A stretch of DNA of 64,000 bases from BOKV01 sp041987205. Lineage in GTDB: Bacteria > Pseudomonadota > Alphaproteobacteria > Rhizobiales > Rhizobiaceae. Shown here one piece after another: positions 36,661 through 43,816 of this stretch (position 1 is its first letter; each line of letters opens with the position of its first letter). The notes beneath the pieces are model-generated. The model saw only the letters and a program-made list of their open reading frames with translations. It was not told where the DNA came from and searched no databases. The DNA is taken from positions 1 to 64,000 of the forward strand of contig JBHIWX010000009.1 of NCBI GenBank assembly GCA_041987205.1. Direction: 5' to 3'. A program made the position numbers and the translations under genes.

Positions 36661-37763
36661 GTCCGGTCTCCCGTCTTGGGCTGAAGGAAGGGAATGCGGC
36701 CGTAGAAGGTCTCGGAGACAAGCAGCACGACGAAGATGATGCCCTGCAGCACAAGCACGGTGGCGTCGGGCATGCCCATGCGGCGCTGCACGAGGCCACC
36801 GGCGGCTGCCAGCGCACCGAACATGATGGCGACGGGCACGACGGCGAGCGGGTTCTGGCGCGCCAGGAAGGCGACGAGAATGCCGGTGAAACCGTAGCCC
36901 GTGACCAGCGAGGCATTGGCCTGGCCGTGCACGGCGGCAACTTCGTAGAAGCCGGCGAGCCCGGCGCAGCCGCCGGCGATCGCACAGCAGGCGACGACGA
37001 GGAAGCCGACCGGCAGGCCCTGCGCCTGCGCGGCGCGAACATTGCCGCCGGTCATGCGCGCCGCGAAGCCGAAGGTCGTACGCGACATCAGGACATAGAG
37101 GATGACGGCCAGCACGAGGCCGGCGGCAAGCCCCCAATGCACCGAGGTGCCGGGGATCGGCCCGATGCGGTAGGCATCGCCGATCGGCATGGTCGAGGGC
37201 TTGTTGGCCGACGCCGGGTCGCGCAGCAGACCCTCGACGAAAAAGTTCATGATGGCGATCGCGATATAGCCCAACAGCAGCGAGGAGATCGTCTCATTGA
37301 CACCGCGATAATGCCGGAGCCAGCCGGCAATGCCGATCCAAACCGCGCCGGACGCCATTGCGGCGATTGCCATGACCGGCAGGCCGAGAAAGGCGGGAAC
37401 GCCGCCGGTGACCAGCGGGATGGCGACGGCGGCGGCCGAAAACCCGCCCAGCACCAATGCGCCCTCCGCGCCGAGCAACGTCAGCCCGATCCGCGCGGGA
37501 ATGGCGAAGGCGAGGCCGGTGAGGATCAGCGGCGCGGAGCGCTGCAGCGTGTTCTGGATCGAGAAGGACGAGCCGAAGCCGCCGACCCAGATCAGGTTGA
37601 AGAACTGCGCAGGTGACTTGCCGAGCAGCAGCAGGAAGATCGAGAACAGCAGCGCCGAGACGACCAGTGCGCCGACGGGGATGAGGATCGCCTCGATGGC
37701 GCGGCCGATACGCGGATTGAGCCCGCGCCCCTCGATCGGCGAAGTGTCGAGCGCGACCGTCAT
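36657..37763 (-). CDS. BMP-type ABC transporter permease (first)
   Basis: A 368-aa permease. It has a longer N-terminus, then RSAPLILTGLAFAIPARIGLTLLGAEG and the loop AARMTGGNVRAAQAQGLPV, and the YRGVNETISSLLLGYIAIAI motif of the YufP/nucleoside branch. With the partner permease it forms the channel. ATG at 37763. 177 bp after the binding-protein gene, a gap that holds stem-loops. Confidence 0.92.
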   Translation of the reverse strand: MTVALDTSPIEGRGLNPRIGRAIEAILIPVGALVVSALLFSIFLLLLGKSPAQFFNLIWVGGFGSSFSIQNTLQRSAPLILTGLAFAIPARIGLTLLGAEGALVLGGFSAAAVAIPLVTGGVPAFLGLPVMAIAAMASGAVWIGIAGWLRHYRGVNETISSLLLGYIAIAIMNFFVEGLLRDPASANKPSTMPIGDAYRIGPIPGTSVHWGLAAGLVLAVILYVLMSRTTFGFAARMTGGNVRAAQAQGLPVGFLVVACCAIAGGCAGLAGFYEVAAVHGQANASLVTGYGFTGILVAFLARQNPLAVVPVAIMFGALAAAGGLVQRRMGMPDATVLVLQGIIFVVLLVSETFYGRIPFLQPKTGDRT

Positions 37764-37893
37764 AGCGGTTCTCCCGTGTGCGGCACGCCAGGCGATGCGA
37801 TCATGTTCTTCATCGTGCAGTCCCCTGCTGATCCTTCCGGCCTGCGCCCAATCAAGGCGTTTCCGGTCCGGCATGCGCTGAAGAAAGGTGGAC

Positions 37894-37940
37894 GGGCAGC
37901 AACCGAAGCCGCCGCCCGCCCCGCGGGTCGGGTGACCCGA
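37894..37940 (-). terminator. Stem-loops between binding-protein and permease genes (attenuator)
   Basis: Directly after the BMP gene stop is TCGGGTGACCCGA (37928-37940), a perfect 6-bp inverted repeat, followed on the minus strand by a second hairpin, GGGCGGC paired with GCTGCCC (37917-37911 and 37900-37894). No T-run. Such structures after binding-protein genes commonly lower permease expression relative to the abundant binding protein. Confidence 0.4.
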
Positions 37941-39047
37941 TCAGGTAATCGAGCCCTGGACGCCTTCGAGCAGGTAGTTCATGCCGTCGAGCACGGGATC
38001 GTAATTGTCCATCTCGCCCTCGATGACGACATTGCCCTTGTTGTCCTTGAGCGGACCGACATAGATCGGCTTGCCTTCCTTGAGGCCGGCGATCGCCGCG
38101 TCTGCCGCCTTGATCGCCTCCGGCGTCGCGCCGGCGCCATAGGCCGTGTTGCGCAGCATGTCGTTGTGGTAGCCGCCGGCAATGAAGTTCGGCAGTTCCT
38201 CGCCCTTGGCGAGCGCGTCGGCGTAGATCTTGTAGATCGTCTCCCACTTGTATTCCGCGCCGGTGATGAAGCCCTTGGGTGCGAGCGGCGCCTGGCTGGC
38301 ATTGTGGCCGCAGCTCTTCACGCCACGCGATTCCGCAGTTTCGATCACGACCTTCGGACCGTCCACATGGCAGGTGATCACGTCGCAGCCGGCGTCGATC
38401 AGCGCGTTGGCGGCTTCCGCCTCACGCACCGGCAGCGACCATTCGCCGGTGAAGATCACCTGCACCGTCGCGTCCGGATTGACGCTCTTGGCGCCGAGCA
38501 GGACAGAGTTGACGTTGGACAGGACCGAGGGGATCGGCTTGGCGGCGACGAAGCCGATCTTGTTCGACGTCGTCGACAGGCCGGCGGCGACGCCGTCGAC
38601 ATAATGCGCCTGGTTGAGATAGCAGAAATAGCTGCCGGCGTTCTTCGGATCGGTATCCGCGTTCCACAGCGGTGCGGCGTGGCGAAACTGGACGTCCGGA
38701 TATTTCTTGGCGGTCTCGATGACGAAAGGTTTGTAATAGCCGAACGAGGTGGCGAGGATCAGGTTTGCGCCGTCGAGATTGATCATCGACTCCATCGACT
38801 GCGCGACGGCATCGGTCTCCGGCACGTTCTCTTCCTCGATGACGGTCACGCCCTCGACCTGCTTGAGAATGTCCATGGCAACGGCATGGGCCTGGTTCCA
38901 GCCGAAATCGTCGCGCGGGCCGACATAGACGGCACCGAGCGTGATCGGCGATTGTGCTCGCGCAAAGCCGAACGGCAGGGCGGAGGCCGCGAGGCCGGCA
39001 ACGCCGGCTTTGAGCAGCGAACGACGGGATACGGACGTTTTGATCAT
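37941..39047 (-). CDS. BMP-family substrate-binding protein with Tat signal
   Basis: A 368-aa periplasmic binding protein (BMP/PnrA-like). Residues 1-32 are a twin-arginine signal (SVSRRSLLKAGVAGLAASAL then ARA-Q). No lipobox Cys follows, so it is soluble rather than a lipoprotein. The mature fold shows LGAVYVGPRDDFGWNQAHA, GANLILATSFGYYKPF, FCYLNQAHYVDGVAAGL and DVITCHVDGP. The family binds nucleosides or purine-like heterocycles and ureides. First gene of the importer operon. Confidence 0.9.
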   Translation of the reverse strand: MIKTSVSRRSLLKAGVAGLAASALPFGFARAQSPITLGAVYVGPRDDFGWNQAHAVAMDILKQVEGVTVIEEENVPETDAVAQSMESMINLDGANLILATSFGYYKPFVIETAKKYPDVQFRHAAPLWNADTDPKNAGSYFCYLNQAHYVDGVAAGLSTTSNKIGFVAAKPIPSVLSNVNSVLLGAKSVNPDATVQVIFTGEWSLPVREAEAANALIDAGCDVITCHVDGPKVVIETAESRGVKSCGHNASQAPLAPKGFITGAEYKWETIYKIYADALAKGEELPNFIAGGYHNDMLRNTAYGAGATPEAIKAADAAIAGLKEGKPIYVGPLKDNKGNVVIEGEMDNYDPVLDGMNYLLEGVQGSIT

Positions 39048-39130
39048 GATAGGCTCCAGCGGCTAGGGTTCTTTGCCGGCGCGGTCCCCCGCCTCCGGTC
39101 CTTGGTTCGGGAGGTAGCAAAGCCCGTGCC

Positions 39131-39262
39131 ACTCCCGCATGCGTATTGAGGCCGGCCTGTCCGGCCTTGCATTTCGTGCCTTTTCAGGCCTTCTCCGGCC
39201 GCCGCGCCGGGGTTCTGTCGCCCAATCCTTGGGCAGGACGCAGGAACTGGGTGTTTTTCGAG
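39131..39262. repeat. Inverted-repeat-rich intergenic stretch, possible dispersed element
   Basis: The 221-bp gap 39048-39268 contains short strong hairpins, such as GGCCGG (39150-39155) facing CCGGCC (39161-39166), GCCCAATCCTTGGGC near 39220, and a T-rich end (GTGTTTTTCGAGC). I recall similar stretches as recurring intergenic sequence in Hyphomicrobiales, but cannot verify that here. Hairpins plus T-run may also terminate transcription of the dioxygenase gene on the minus strand only if read in that sense; direction is unclear. Confidence 0.35.
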
Positions 39263-39268
39263 CATCGC

Positions 39269-40264
39269 TCACGCCCCTGCTTTCGGAGCGTCGCCCAGCG
39301 CGAGACCCGATTTCTCGTAGGTTGGCGAGAGCCGGCTGAGCAGGAACTCGTCGCCCCGGATCGGCGCGTAGCGCACCGGGCGTTCGTCGGTTGCACAGCC
39401 CGGCAGGCAAGCGATGTCCGCCTCCGGATTGGGATCGAGGAAGAAGGCGATGGAATAGCGTTCGAGGCCGGCCGGGCTGACCACGCGATGCGGTGTGGAG
39501 ACATAGATGTCGTTGGTCCAGCGCATCAGGCAGTCGCCGATATTGCAGACGAACGCACCTTCGACATGCGGCGCGGCGAGCCAGTCGCCGGCACGGTTGC
39601 GCACTTCCAGTCCCGCCACACCGTCGGTCGCGAGCAGCGTGACGCAGCCATAATCGGTATGTTCGCCTGCACCGAGCTGGCCCGATTCCAGGCTTTCGGG
39701 CGCCGGCGGATAATGCAGAAGGCGCAGGATCGCCATGGGCCGGTCGAGCTTGTCGTCGAAGAAAGTCGGATCAAGCCCGAGATCGGCGGCGAAGGCCCTA
39801 TGCAATTGCGTGCCGAGCGCGTGGCAGGCCTCGAAATAGGCCAGCATGGTGTCGCGGAAGCCCGCCATTTCCGGCCAGACATTGGTCGCGCGGAACATCT
39901 GGCCTGCGACAATCTCCGGATCGTCGGCCGGCCGTTCAAGGCCGATAGTGAAGGCCTCCTTCAGATCGGCCGGCAGGTTCGGGTCGAGCGCCTCGCCCTT
40001 CATGGGGATGTAGCCGCGATTACTCTTGGCGTCGTAAAGCGCATGTTTCTTGGCCGCCTCGTCCTGACCGAAGAACGCGGCCGAGATCGCAAAGGCCTGC
40101 TTCATCAATTCGGCCGGCACGCTGTGATGGGCGACATAGAAGAAGCCGATATCGCGGCAGGCCGCACCGATCTCGGCGGCAACCTTGTCGAGGCCCGCCT
40201 GCGTACCTTCGGCGAGCGGCGAGACGTCAATGAGCGGAATGCTGGGCGATGATGCAGCGCTCAT
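39269..40264 (-). CDS. Isopenicillin-N-synthase-like 2-oxoglutarate/Fe(II) dioxygenase
   Basis: A 331-aa oxygenase. N-terminal DIOX_N region (IPLIDVSPLAEG, ACRDIGFFYVAHHSVP). Core jelly-roll ligands are H202 and D204 in GEHTDYGCVTLL and H259 in TPHRVV, with R269/S271 (RYSIAFF) for 2-oxoglutarate. Family enzymes hydroxylate, desaturate or N-dealkylate small molecules. It overlaps the allophanate hydrolase gene by ATGA, so it is coupled to biuret/allophanate metabolism, but its substrate is unknown. The longer reading frame lies inside the hydrolase gene and is ignored. Confidence 0.88.
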   Translation of the reverse strand: MSAASSPSIPLIDVSPLAEGTQAGLDKVAAEIGAACRDIGFFYVAHHSVPAELMKQAFAISAAFFGQDEAAKKHALYDAKSNRGYIPMKGEALDPNLPADLKEAFTIGLERPADDPEIVAGQMFRATNVWPEMAGFRDTMLAYFEACHALGTQLHRAFAADLGLDPTFFDDKLDRPMAILRLLHYPPAPESLESGQLGAGEHTDYGCVTLLATDGVAGLEVRNRAGDWLAAPHVEGAFVCNIGDCLMRWTNDIYVSTPHRVVSPAGLERYSIAFFLDPNPEADIACLPGCATDERPVRYAPIRGDEFLLSRLSPTYEKSGLALGDAPKAGA

Positions 40265-42078
40265 TTGGCCGCTTCCTTCATCGCCGGCGTGTTCAGCGCC
40301 GCCATGAAGGCGCGCCAGCCGCCATGGCAGGTGATGTCGGTGGCGCCTTCGATACCGTGGCTTTCGCACAGAAAGCCCTTCACCGAGGTGCCGTCCTCCA
40401 GCATCACCGACCCGATCGACAGCGGCGCGGGAATGCCGGCCATGAAACCGCCGACCTCCCCCCTGGGCATCGACCAGATCTCCAGGTCGATGGCCGCGCC
40501 ACCATCTCGCTGACGAACCAGCCCGGGGCGATGAGGTGGTCCGCCTGCAAGCGCGTAGAAACGATAATCCGGCGAGGTGCGATGCGCGCGCACGAGCCGC
40601 GCCCCGCGCGAGGTCAACTCGTGATTGAGCGGCAGGTTCGACATGTGCGCGCCGCACACCGCTATTTGCAATTCGTCGTCCAGGGTCTCGCCCGTTGAAA
40701 GGGCCGGCGCCGGTCTGTCCCAACCGGTCGCACCCATCGCACCTGCCTCGATCGTGGCGGCGAGCCCGGCGCACAGCGCATCCTGCCCGGCTTGCGCCAG
40801 GAAGGTGACGCTTGCCGGACGGCCGTCGCCTCGTTTGCCTGTCGGGACCGCAATGCCGCAGAGATCGAGCAGGTTGACGAAGTTCGTATAGGTGCCGAGC
40901 ATCGAATTCGGCCCGACGGGATCGGCCGCGATCTCGTCCATCGTGACGAAGGTCGGGATGGTCGGCACGAACAGCGCGTCGACTTCCGCGAGCATGCCTT
41001 CGCAGGCGCGCTGCAAGGCCTTTAGTCGATACATGCCCTCAAAGGCTTCGACTGCGGAAAGCTTCAAGCCCGGTTCGAGGATTGCCCGCGTCGTGGGATG
41101 CAGCGTCTCGGGCTTGTCCGTCAGCCGCGCGCCGACGGCGGCGACCCGCTCGGCCACCCAGGCACCCTCATAGAGCATGTCGGCGACGTCGTAGAAGGGC
41201 GTGAAATCCAGTTCGGCAATGGTGAAGCCTTGTTCCCGCAGCTTCGCCAGCGCGGCACGGAACGCCTCTTCCTGCGCAGCATCGCCGAAGGTCTTCAGCG
41301 TCGCCGCATCGGGAACGCCGATAGTCATGCCCGAGCGTGGCGCGGCAAGGTTTTGAGCGCTGAAATCGCGCGAATAGGCATCCTCGTTGTCGAAGCCGGC
41401 TGCGACGTCGAACACGCACCAGGCATCGCCGGTCGTCAGCGCGAAGATCGAGATCGTGTCGAGCGTGCGGCAGGCCGGCACCACGCCGCTGGCTGACAGG
41501 GCGCCAAGCGACGGTTTGAGACCAACGATGGAATTGAGCGCGGCCGGCACGCGGCCTGAACCGGCGGTATCCGTACCGAGCGCGAAGGCGACGATGCCCT
41601 GCGCCACGGCGACCGCCGAGCCCGACGACGAACCGCCCGGCACGATCGCGGGATCGATCGCGTTGCGCGGCACCGGATAGGGCGTGCGCACGCCGACGAG
41701 GCCGGTGGCGAACTGGTCGAGATTGGTCTTGCCGAGACAGATCGCGCCGGCCGCCCTGAGCCTCTCGACGACGAAGGCGTCGACTTCCGGTTGATAGGCG
41801 AAATCCTTGCATGCCGCCGTTGTCGGCATGCCGGCGACGTCGATATTGTCCTTGACGGCAAAGGGCACGCCCCACAACGGCCGCCCGTCGGGTGCACCAA
41901 GCGCTTCGGCTTGCTTGAGCGCTTCTTCATGCGCGGTCGTGATGAAAATCCCCGGATCGTCGGTCCGGTCCAGCCGGCGGAAGGCTTCGGCCACCACATC
42001 GACCGGGCTGACGCCTCCGCGATAAGCCTGCGCGAGCGCCTCTAGGGTGAAGGGAAGGTCTTCCAGTTTCGACTGCAC
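40261..42078 (-). CDS. atzF: Allophanate hydrolase (AtzF-type)
   Basis: A 605-aa two-domain enzyme. Amidase domain: K76 in VPFAVKDNID, S150 in PGGSSSGSAVAV, S174 in TDTAGSGRVPA; the 74 and 24 residue spacings equal those of AtzF. The C-terminal domain from about 470 (VCGAHMSNLPLNHELTSRG, YRFYALAGGPPHRPGLV, EIWSMPRGEVGGFMAGIPAPL, GWRAFMAAL) is the allophanate-hydrolase-specific part. It turns allophanate into CO2 and ammonia, the last step from biuret or urea. GTG start at 42078. No urea carboxylase gene is present, so biuret is the likely source. Confidence 0.92.
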   Translation of the reverse strand: MQSKLEDLPFTLEALAQAYRGGVSPVDVVAEAFRRLDRTDDPGIFITTAHEEALKQAEALGAPDGRPLWGVPFAVKDNIDVAGMPTTAACKDFAYQPEVDAFVVERLRAAGAICLGKTNLDQFATGLVGVRTPYPVPRNAIDPAIVPGGSSSGSAVAVAQGIVAFALGTDTAGSGRVPAALNSIVGLKPSLGALSASGVVPACRTLDTISIFALTTGDAWCVFDVAAGFDNEDAYSRDFSAQNLAAPRSGMTIGVPDAATLKTFGDAAQEEAFRAALAKLREQGFTIAELDFTPFYDVADMLYEGAWVAERVAAVGARLTDKPETLHPTTRAILEPGLKLSAVEAFEGMYRLKALQRACEGMLAEVDALFVPTIPTFVTMDEIAADPVGPNSMLGTYTNFVNLLDLCGIAVPTGKRGDGRPASVTFLAQAGQDALCAGLAATIEAGAMGATGWDRPAPALSTGETLDDELQIAVCGAHMSNLPLNHELTSRGARLVRAHRTSPDYRFYALAGGPPHRPGLVRQRDGGAAIDLEIWSMPRGEVGGFMAGIPAPLSIGSVMLEDGTSVKGFLCESHGIEGATDITCHGGWRAFMAALNTPAMKEAAK

Positions 42079-42282
42079 GTCCGGTTGCCAACCTGCTCGA
42101 TTTGCCCCTGCAATCCGCGCCGGCCTTGTACCTGCCTGTGCATCGCGATTGCCCGTTCCGACGAGCTTGCCGGTTTTTTGCGTTGGCGAGAATTGCTATG
42201 AATTCACCATTGCGGTACAAAAAATGCACCACCCTGCCGGTCGAGTTTCCTTCGCCCGCATCCTGGGCACGGAGGCATCGCC
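42079..42282. promoter_or_regulatory. Divergent promoter region, atzF operon / LysR gene
   Basis: A 204-bp gap between the divergent starts. A locally AT-rich patch around 42180-42230 contains GAATTGCTATGAATTC (42190-42205) and a TTTTTTGC tract. A LysR binding site (T-N11-A type) is expected here; ATTGCTATGAAT is a candidate half-symmetric core. No clear -35/-10 could be fixed. Confidence 0.35.
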
Positions 42283-43203
42283 ATGCGCCATCTGCAGACC
42301 TTCCGGCTGATCGAGGCGGTCGCCCGCGCCGGATCGATGCGCAAGGCTGCCGGGGACATGAACATCACCGCCTCCGCGCTGGTGCGCCGCATCAACCGCT
42401 TCGAGAAGGAATTCGGCGCCGAACTGTTCGAACGCCTGCCCGGCGGCGTGCGCCTCAATCCGGCCGGCGAATTGCTGCTGCATCATTACCGCGCCATGTC
42501 CTCCGACCTGACGCGCGTACAGGGCCAGGTCGCCGACCTCGCCGGCGAGCGTCGCGGCCATGTCTCCATCGGCTGCTCGCAGGCGCTGATCCCCTATTTC
42601 CTGCCGCGCGAGATCGCGAAGTACCGCACCGAACATCCCGGCGTCACCTTTTCGGTCAATGTCCGCGACCGCGCGCAGGCCGAGCAGGAACTCGCCACTT
42701 ACTCTTCCGATCTGGCGCTGGTCTTCGAGCCGGTCTACCTCGTCGATTTCGAGGTCGTCCACGTCATCCCGCAGCCGGTCCATGTGGTGATGCGCGCCGA
42801 CCATCCGCTCGCCGCGAACACGGAGCTTCGCCTGCGCGACTGCCTCGATACGCCACACGTTGCACCGTCGGCGAAATACGGCGTGCGCCATCTGCTCGAC
42901 TTCGCCGCTCGGCGCGGAACGCGTCGGATCTCGCCGCTGGTCGAGACCGAAAGCTTCGAACTCATCCGCCACTACGTGTTGTACGAGAATGTCATCGGCT
43001 TCCAGATCCCGATCGGCCTGCGCCCGACCGACGACGCCATCGTCTCCCGTCCGATCTCAGAGCGCGACATGCCGGCCGGCAACCTTATCCTGGGCCAGAT
43101 GCGCGGGCGCGCCCTGCCCGTGGCATCGGCACGCTTCGCCATGCAATTGTCGGCGGCGCTCAAGGATTACGACGCCCTGCCGGACAATGTTCGGCCCGGC
43201 TGA
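42283..43203 (+). CDS. LysR-family regulator of the biuret/allophanate cluster
   Basis: A 306-aa LTTR: N-terminal winged HTH (LIEAVARAGSMRKAAGDMNITASALVRRINRFEKEFGAEL, split here at about residues 9-48) and a C-terminal effector domain beginning at GHVSIGCSQALIPYFL. Divergent from atzF by 204 bp, the usual layout for a LysR controlling its neighbour. Effector unknown; biuret, allophanate or the imported substrate are candidates. Codon use matches the neighbours. Confidence 0.88.
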   Translation: MRHLQTFRLIEAVARAGSMRKAAGDMNITASALVRRINRFEKEFGAELFERLPGGVRLNPAGELLLHHYRAMSSDLTRVQGQVADLAGERRGHVSIGCSQALIPYFLPREIAKYRTEHPGVTFSVNVRDRAQAEQELATYSSDLALVFEPVYLVDFEVVHVIPQPVHVVMRADHPLAANTELRLRDCLDTPHVAPSAKYGVRHLLDFAARRGTRRISPLVETESFELIRHYVLYENVIGFQIPIGLRPTDDAIVSRPISERDMPAGNLILGQMRGRALPVASARFAMQLSAALKDYDALPDNVRPG

Positions 43204-43241
43204 CGCCGCTGCACTGGCTTTCCGGAACCGTCAGGTGACGT

Positions 43242-43715
43242 TCAGTCGCGGCCAACCTTGCCGGTCACCAGCGGGGCTCTGCTCATCGAATTGGTCGAAT
43301 CCGTCGCCTTGCGCAGCAGGCGCATGAACTCCTCCGCCTCCTGCGCCGTCAGCCCCTGAAGTAGAACGGCTTGCGCGGCCCTGACGGCCGGCGTCACCTC
43401 CCTAAGCGTGCGCGTGCCGGTTTCGGTGATGCGCAATTCGCGCGCACGGCGGTCGCGCGTGCTGACCTGGCGCGTCACCAGTTTCTTGTGCACCAGCCGA
43501 TCGATAACCCCGGTGATGGTGGCACGGTCATAGGCGATCAGCCCGGCAAGGCTCGCCTGATCGATCCCTTCATGCGCCTCGATCGTGGCGAGCGCGGCGA
43601 ACTGGACCGGCGTCAGATCGGACCCCAACCCCGCAACCTCCTGGTGAAACACTGCAACGGCGATCTGTTGCAGCCGGCGGATCAAATGCCCCGGCATGTC
43701 ATGAATTTCGGTCAC
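43242..43715 (-). CDS. MarR-family repressor
   Basis: A 157-aa MarR protein: dimer helix LIRRLQQIAVAVFHQEV, then DQASLAGLIAYDRATITGVIDRLVHKKL (recognition helix), and the wing STRDRRARELRITETG. The GTG start at 43715 has GGAGGTG seven nt upstream; a longer frame to 43778 would run through the operator and has no ribosome site. It is divergent from the flavin hydroxylase, as MobR is from mobA. Likely ligand is an aromatic acid, e.g. a hydroxybenzoate. Confidence 0.9.
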   Translation of the reverse strand: MTEIHDMPGHLIRRLQQIAVAVFHQEVAGLGSDLTPVQFAALATIEAHEGIDQASLAGLIAYDRATITGVIDRLVHKKLVTRQVSTRDRRARELRITETGTRTLREVTPAVRAAQAVLLQGLTAQEAEEFMRLLRKATDSTNSMSRAPLVTGKVGRD

Positions 43716-43750
43716 GCAAGCACCTCCACCAAAGGCGTCAATATTGACAT

Positions 43751-43771
43751 GTATACTAATGATTAGTATAC
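43751..43771. promoter_or_regulatory. 21-bp perfect palindrome: MarR operator
   Basis: GTATACTAAT-G-ATTAGTATAC, perfectly symmetric about 43761, in the 101-bp gap between the marR GTG (43715) and the hydroxylase ATG (43817). Arm length and AT-rich sequence are typical for MarR dimers. Placed to repress both divergent promoters. Confidence 0.82.
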
Positions 43772-43816
43772 AAATCAATTAAGAACCATCGCCCACTATA
43801 CGGCAAGGGGGGAGTC

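Noticed and set aside
37776..39149. 457-aa plus-strand open frame opposite the BMP binding protein
   Set aside because: No recognisable domain; the minus strand has a Tat signal and a full BMP fold.
43716..43778. N-terminal extension of MarR to 43778
   Set aside because: It would translate through the 21-bp operator; the GTG at 43715 has a strong GGAGGTG site.
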